64,000 nt of DNA. It comes from Mycobacterium sp. (GTDB lineage Bacteria; Actinomycetota; Actinomycetes; Mycobacteriales; Mycobacteriaceae). Shown here piece by piece: positions 61,191 through 64,000 of this stretch. The notes beneath the pieces were generated by a model. That model was not told the origin of the DNA. It made no database searches and worked only from the letters and a program-made list of their open reading frames with translations. The stretch spans positions 1 to 64,000 of the forward strand of contig NZ_PKEK01000005.1 in the NCBI RefSeq assembly GCF_002863225.1. Reading direction: 5' to 3'. The translations under genes were made by a program, and so were the position numbers. How positions within the stretch are numbered: the stretch's first letter is position 1; the number at the start of each line of letters is the position of its first letter.

Positions 61191-61257
61191 GCCAGTCAGG
61201 CCCCGACCAGCACTCGACCAGGAATTCAAAGAATATTCACTGAGGGAGACTGCGCGC

Positions 61258-62295
61258 GTGACGGACGAATCCGACGACATTTTGCGCCGTGTCGACAACG
61301 GCATCGGCTTTCTGACGCTCAACCGCCCCAAGGCGATCAACTCGCTGAACCAGAACATGGTGGACGGGCTGGGCGCGGCCCTGACGCAGTGGCAACAGGA
61401 CCCCGACGTCAGCGCCGTGGTGCTCGCCGGGGCCGGTGAACGCGGGCTGTGCGCCGGCGGTGACGTGGTGGCGATCTATCACAGCGCGCGCGCCGACGGT
61501 GCCGAGGCGCGGAAGTTCTGGCACGACGAGTATCTGGTGAACGCACAGATCGGCAGCTTCCCGAAGACCTACGTGTCGCTGATGGACGGGATCGTGATGG
61601 GTGGCGGCGTCGGCGTCGGCGCGCATGCCAACACCCGGGTGGTGACGGACACGTCGAAGGTGGCCATGCCCGAGGTCGGCATCGGCTTCATCCCCGACGT
61701 CGGCGGGGCGTATCTGCTTTCCCGCGCCCCCGGGTCGCTGGGGCTGCACGCCGCCCTGACCGGCGCTCCGTTCTCCGGTGCCGACGCCATCGCCCTGGGT
61801 TTCGCCGACCACTTCGTGCCGCACGACAAACTCGACGCGTTGACCCAGTCCATCGCCGACGACGGCGTCGAGCAGGCGATCGCCACCCACGCCATCGAGC
61901 CGCCACCCAGTAACCTTGTTGCACAACGCGACTGGATCGACGAATGCTTCGCCGGCGACACTGTGGCCGACATCGTCGCAGCGTTGCGCAGCCACAGTGC
62001 CGCCGCGGCCAACGAAGCCGCTGACCTGATCGCCTCCCGCTCCCCCATCGCGTTGTCGGTGACGCTGGAGGCGGTCCAGCGCGCGAGAAAGCTCGACACG
62101 CTGGAAGACGTTCTCGCCCAGGACTATCGGGTGTCTTCGGCGTCGCTGCGTTCGCACGACCTGGTCGAGGGCATCCGCGCCCAACTGGTCGACAAGGACC
62201 GCAACCCGAAATGGTCGCCGGCCTCGCTGGCGGACGTGACCACGGCGGACGTGGAGGCCTACTTCGCACCCGTCGACGACGAACTGAAGTTCTAG
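61258..62295 (+). CDS. echA9: Enoyl-CoA hydratase/3-hydroxyisobutyryl-CoA hydrolase family
   Basis: A 345-residue crotonase-fold protein (H37Rv EchA9, 345 residues). The oxyanion motifs [12 protein letters not shown] and [16 protein letters not shown] and the later [14 protein letters not shown] fit the 3-hydroxyisobutyryl-CoA hydrolase branch (longer C-terminus than hydratases), which acts in valine breakdown. The GTG follows GAGGGAG. It is followed after 11 bases by echA8. Confidence 0.93.
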   Translation: MTDESDDILRRVDNGIGFLTLNRPKAINSLNQNMVDGLGAALTQWQQDPDVSAVVLAGAGERGLCAGGDVVAIYHSARADGAEARKFWHDEYLVNAQIGSFPKTYVSLMDGIVMGGGVGVGAHANTRVVTDTSKVAMPEVGIGFIPDVGGAYLLSRAPGSLGLHAALTGAPFSGADAIALGFADHFVPHDKLDALTQSIADDGVEQAIATHAIEPPPSNLVAQRDWIDECFAGDTVADIVAALRSHSAAAANEAADLIASRSPIALSVTLEAVQRARKLDTLEDVLAQDYRVSSASLRSHDLVEGIRAQLVDKDRNPKWSPASLADVTTADVEAYFAPVDDELKF

Positions 62296-62306
62296 AAAGG
62301 CTAGCG

Positions 62307-63083
62307 ATGACCACCTACGAGACGATCCTGGTCGAGCGGGACGACCGCGTCGGCACGATCACGCTCAACCGGCCGAAGGCGCTCAACGCGCTGAACAGCC
62401 AGGTGATGGACGAAGTCACTTCCGCGGCTTCAGAATTCGACAGCGATCCGGGCATCGGAGCGATCATCATCACCGGCTCGGAGAAAGCCTTCGCCGCCGG
62501 TGCCGACATCAAGGAGATGTCGAGCAAAACGTTCTCCGAGGTGTTCGACGCCGACTTCTTCGCACCCTGGGCCAAGCTCGCCGCGGTGCGCACGCCGACG
62601 ATCGCCGCGGTGGCCGGATACGCCCTCGGCGGCGGCTGTGAGCTTGCGATGATCTGTGACGTGCTGATCGCCGCCGACACCGCGAAGTTCGGCCAGCCGG
62701 AGATCAAGCTGGGTGTGCTGCCCGGCATGGGCGGCTCGCAGCGGTTGACCCGGGCCATCGGCAAAGCCAAGGCGATGGACCTGATCTTGACCGGCCGCAA
62801 CATCAACGCCGACGAGGCCGAGCGCAGCGGCCTGGTGTCGCGCGTGGTGCCGGCGGCCGATCTGCTCACCGAGGCCAAGGCCGTCGCCACCACGATCTCG
62901 CAGATGTCGCGGTCGGCGTCGCGGATGGCCAAGGAAGCGGTGAACCGGGCCTTCGAGTCCACCCTCACCGAAGGCCTGCTCTACGAACGACGGCTGTTCC
63001 ATTCGGCTTTCGCGACCGATGACCAGTCCGAGGGCATGGCGGCGTTCGTCGAGAAGCGGCCACCGAACTTCACCCACCGCTGA
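62307..63083 (+). CDS. echA8: Enoyl-CoA hydratase EchA8
   Basis: A 258-residue crotonase that hydrates trans-2-enoyl-CoA in beta-oxidation. [11 protein letters not shown] and [12 protein letters not shown] supply the oxyanion hole and the first catalytic Glu; [15 protein letters not shown] the second. AAAGG 7 bases before the ATG. Operon with echA9. Sequence close to H37Rv EchA8 and to rat mitochondrial crotonase in layout. Confidence 0.95.
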   Translation: MTTYETILVERDDRVGTITLNRPKALNALNSQVMDEVTSAASEFDSDPGIGAIIITGSEKAFAAGADIKEMSSKTFSEVFDADFFAPWAKLAAVRTPTIAAVAGYALGGGCELAMICDVLIAADTAKFGQPEIKLGVLPGMGGSQRLTRAIGKAKAMDLILTGRNINADEAERSGLVSRVVPAADLLTEAKAVATTISQMSRSASRMAKEAVNRAFESTLTEGLLYERRLFHSAFATDDQSEGMAAFVEKRPPNFTHR

Positions 63084-63093
63084 GGACTTTCCG

Positions 63094-64000
63094 GTGAGCG
63101 GGTCGGGGCCGCCGCGCCGTAGCGCCTGGTGGGTCAGGCACTACACCTTCACCGGCACCGCGGTCGGACTGGTGTTCATCTGGTTCTCGATGACGCCGTC
63201 GCTGCTGCCGCGCGGACCGCTGTTCCAGAGTCTGGTCAGTGGGATCGCCGGCGCGACCGGATACGCGATCGGGGTTTTCGCGGTGTGGCTGGTCCGCTTC
63301 ATGCGGTCGCAGGACACCAGCCCTCCCGCGCCGCGGCTGGCCTGGCGCGTCCTGATCGCCGTCGGCGCGGTCGGCATGATCGCGATGGTGGTGTGGTTCC
63401 ACGTCTGGCAGGACCGGGTGCGCGACCTGATGGGCGTCAAACACCTTGCGCGGATGGACTATCCGCTGACGACGGCGCTGTCGTTGATCGTGCTGTTCGG
63501 GATCGTCGAGGCCGGCCAGCTGACCCGCCGGCTGATCCACTTCCTGGATTTGCGGCTGGATCGCTTTGCACCGCCGCGGGTTTCGGCGGTGATCGTGGTG
63601 TCGTTGCTGGTCGTGCTGACCATCGCGTTGCTCAACGGCGTCGTGGTGAAGTTCGCGATGCGGACCATGAACAACACTTTCGCCGCCGTCAACGACGAGC
63701 TGGATCCCGACACCGCCGCGCCCCGGACACCGCTGCGGTCCGGTGGGCCGCAGTCGCTGGTGTCCTGGGAGTCACTGGGCCATCAGGGCCGCATCTTCAT
63801 CCGCGGCGGACCCAGCGTCAAGCAGCTCACGACCTTCAACGGCGCGCCCGCGACCGAGCCGATCCGGGCGTACGCGGGGCTGAACTCCGCCGACGGCATC
63901 ACCGCCACAGCGGAGCTGGCCGCGCGAGAGTTGCAGCGCGCGGGCGGTTTACAACGGGCGGTGATCGCGGTCGGCACCACCACCGGCACGGGTTGGATCA
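63094..64000 (+). CDS. Alpha/beta-hydrolase membrane protein, Rv1069c-like, 5' part
   Basis: Runs off the right edge; 302 codons visible, GTG start 10 bases after echA8. The first 190 residues hold four or more membrane helices (FTGTAVGLVFIWFSMTPSLLP, GATGYAIGVFAVWLV, VLIAVGAVGMIAMVVWF, RVSAVIVVSLLVVLTIALLNGVVV). After these, SWESLGHQGRIFIRGGPS opens the Abhydrolase_9-type catalytic domain; the visible end VIAVGTTTGTGWI is its first strand region. The nucleophile would lie beyond the window. The full H37Rv protein is near 590 residues, so about half is visible. Confidence 0.85.
   Translation, partial: MSGSGPPRRSAWWVRHYTFTGTAVGLVFIWFSMTPSLLPRGPLFQSLVSGIAGATGYAIGVFAVWLVRFMRSQDTSPPAPRLAWRVLIAVGAVGMIAMVVWFHVWQDRVRDLMGVKHLARMDYPLTTALSLIVLFGIVEAGQLTRRLIHFLDLRLDRFAPPRVSAVIVVSLLVVLTIALLNGVVVKFAMRTMNNTFAAVNDELDPDTAAPRTPLRSGGPQSLVSWESLGHQGRIFIRGGPSVKQLTTFNGAPATEPIRAYAGLNSADGITATAELAARELQRAGGLQRAVIAVGTTTGTGWI

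Overview
The window is chromosomal DNA of a mycobacterium, most likely a non-tuberculous, environmental species (Mycolicibacterium type). Evidence: very high G+C, a mycothiol S-conjugate amidase (mca), a DesA2-type acyl-ACP desaturase, a short-chain Z-prenyl diphosphate synthase, a Pra-like RDD protein, a DUF732 and a PE-PPE-domain secreted protein, and a gene order that follows the Mycobacterium tuberculosis H37Rv segment Rv1069c to about Rv1122 in inverted orientation (zwf-gnd at the left, echA9-echA8 at the right). Synteny statements come from memory of H37Rv, not from a search.

Layout. 1-3.3 kb: tail of a 13E12-type HNH protein, a DUF732 protein, two alpha/beta hydrolases, a glyoxalase-fold protein. 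3.3-5.7 kb: zwf-gnd, entry to the pentose phosphate pathway. 6-20.3 kb: the main accessory region. It holds a class III nucleotide cyclase with all catalytic residues, a permuted NlpC/P60-like protein, a TetR gene divergent from a putative di-iron protein plus membrane protein, two related small secreted HWCPG proteins around a membrane-anchored Mrr-like nuclease, a peroxiredoxin fused to a DUF742 domain, a PE-PPE-type esterase, and a TetR repressor divergent from a three-gene operon (saccharopine-dehydrogenase-like enzyme, seven-helix membrane protein, amine oxidase). 20.4-36.5 kb: conserved core (ychF, ispH, xseAB, glpX, fumC, deacetylase, phoH2) interrupted by a sterol-type block: a 3beta-hydroxysteroid dehydrogenase preceded by an exact KstR operator, then three coupled NAD(P)-dependent oxidoreductases. 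36.9-51 kb: desA2, glyA, a DUF885 protein, coaA, an NHL beta-propeller protein, Z-prenyl synthase, hemolysin III, a ketosteroid isomerase, a photolyase-like FAD protein, a YyaL protein and mca, with dispersed repeats and a duplicated gene fragment. 51-64 kb: greA, the transsulfuration operon cbs-pra-metB, lipU, an SGNH hydrolase, fadA3, a DUF559-type nuclease gene flanked by two 59-bp inverted-repeat elements, a Bax-inhibitor protein, echA9, echA8 and the start of an Rv1069c-like membrane hydrolase.

How the genes fit together: central carbon metabolism (zwf, gnd, glpX, fumC), one-carbon and sulfur amino acid metabolism (glyA, cbs, metB), isoprenoid synthesis (ispH, Z-prenyl synthase), fatty-acid and steroid turnover (desA2, fadA3, echA8, echA9, 3beta-HSD, ketosteroid isomerase), thiol and envelope functions (mca, deacetylase). 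At least ten genes show a TANNNT -10 element 6-8 bases before the start codon, which implies leaderless transcripts. No rRNA, tRNA, CRISPR array, prophage or intact insertion sequence was recognised.
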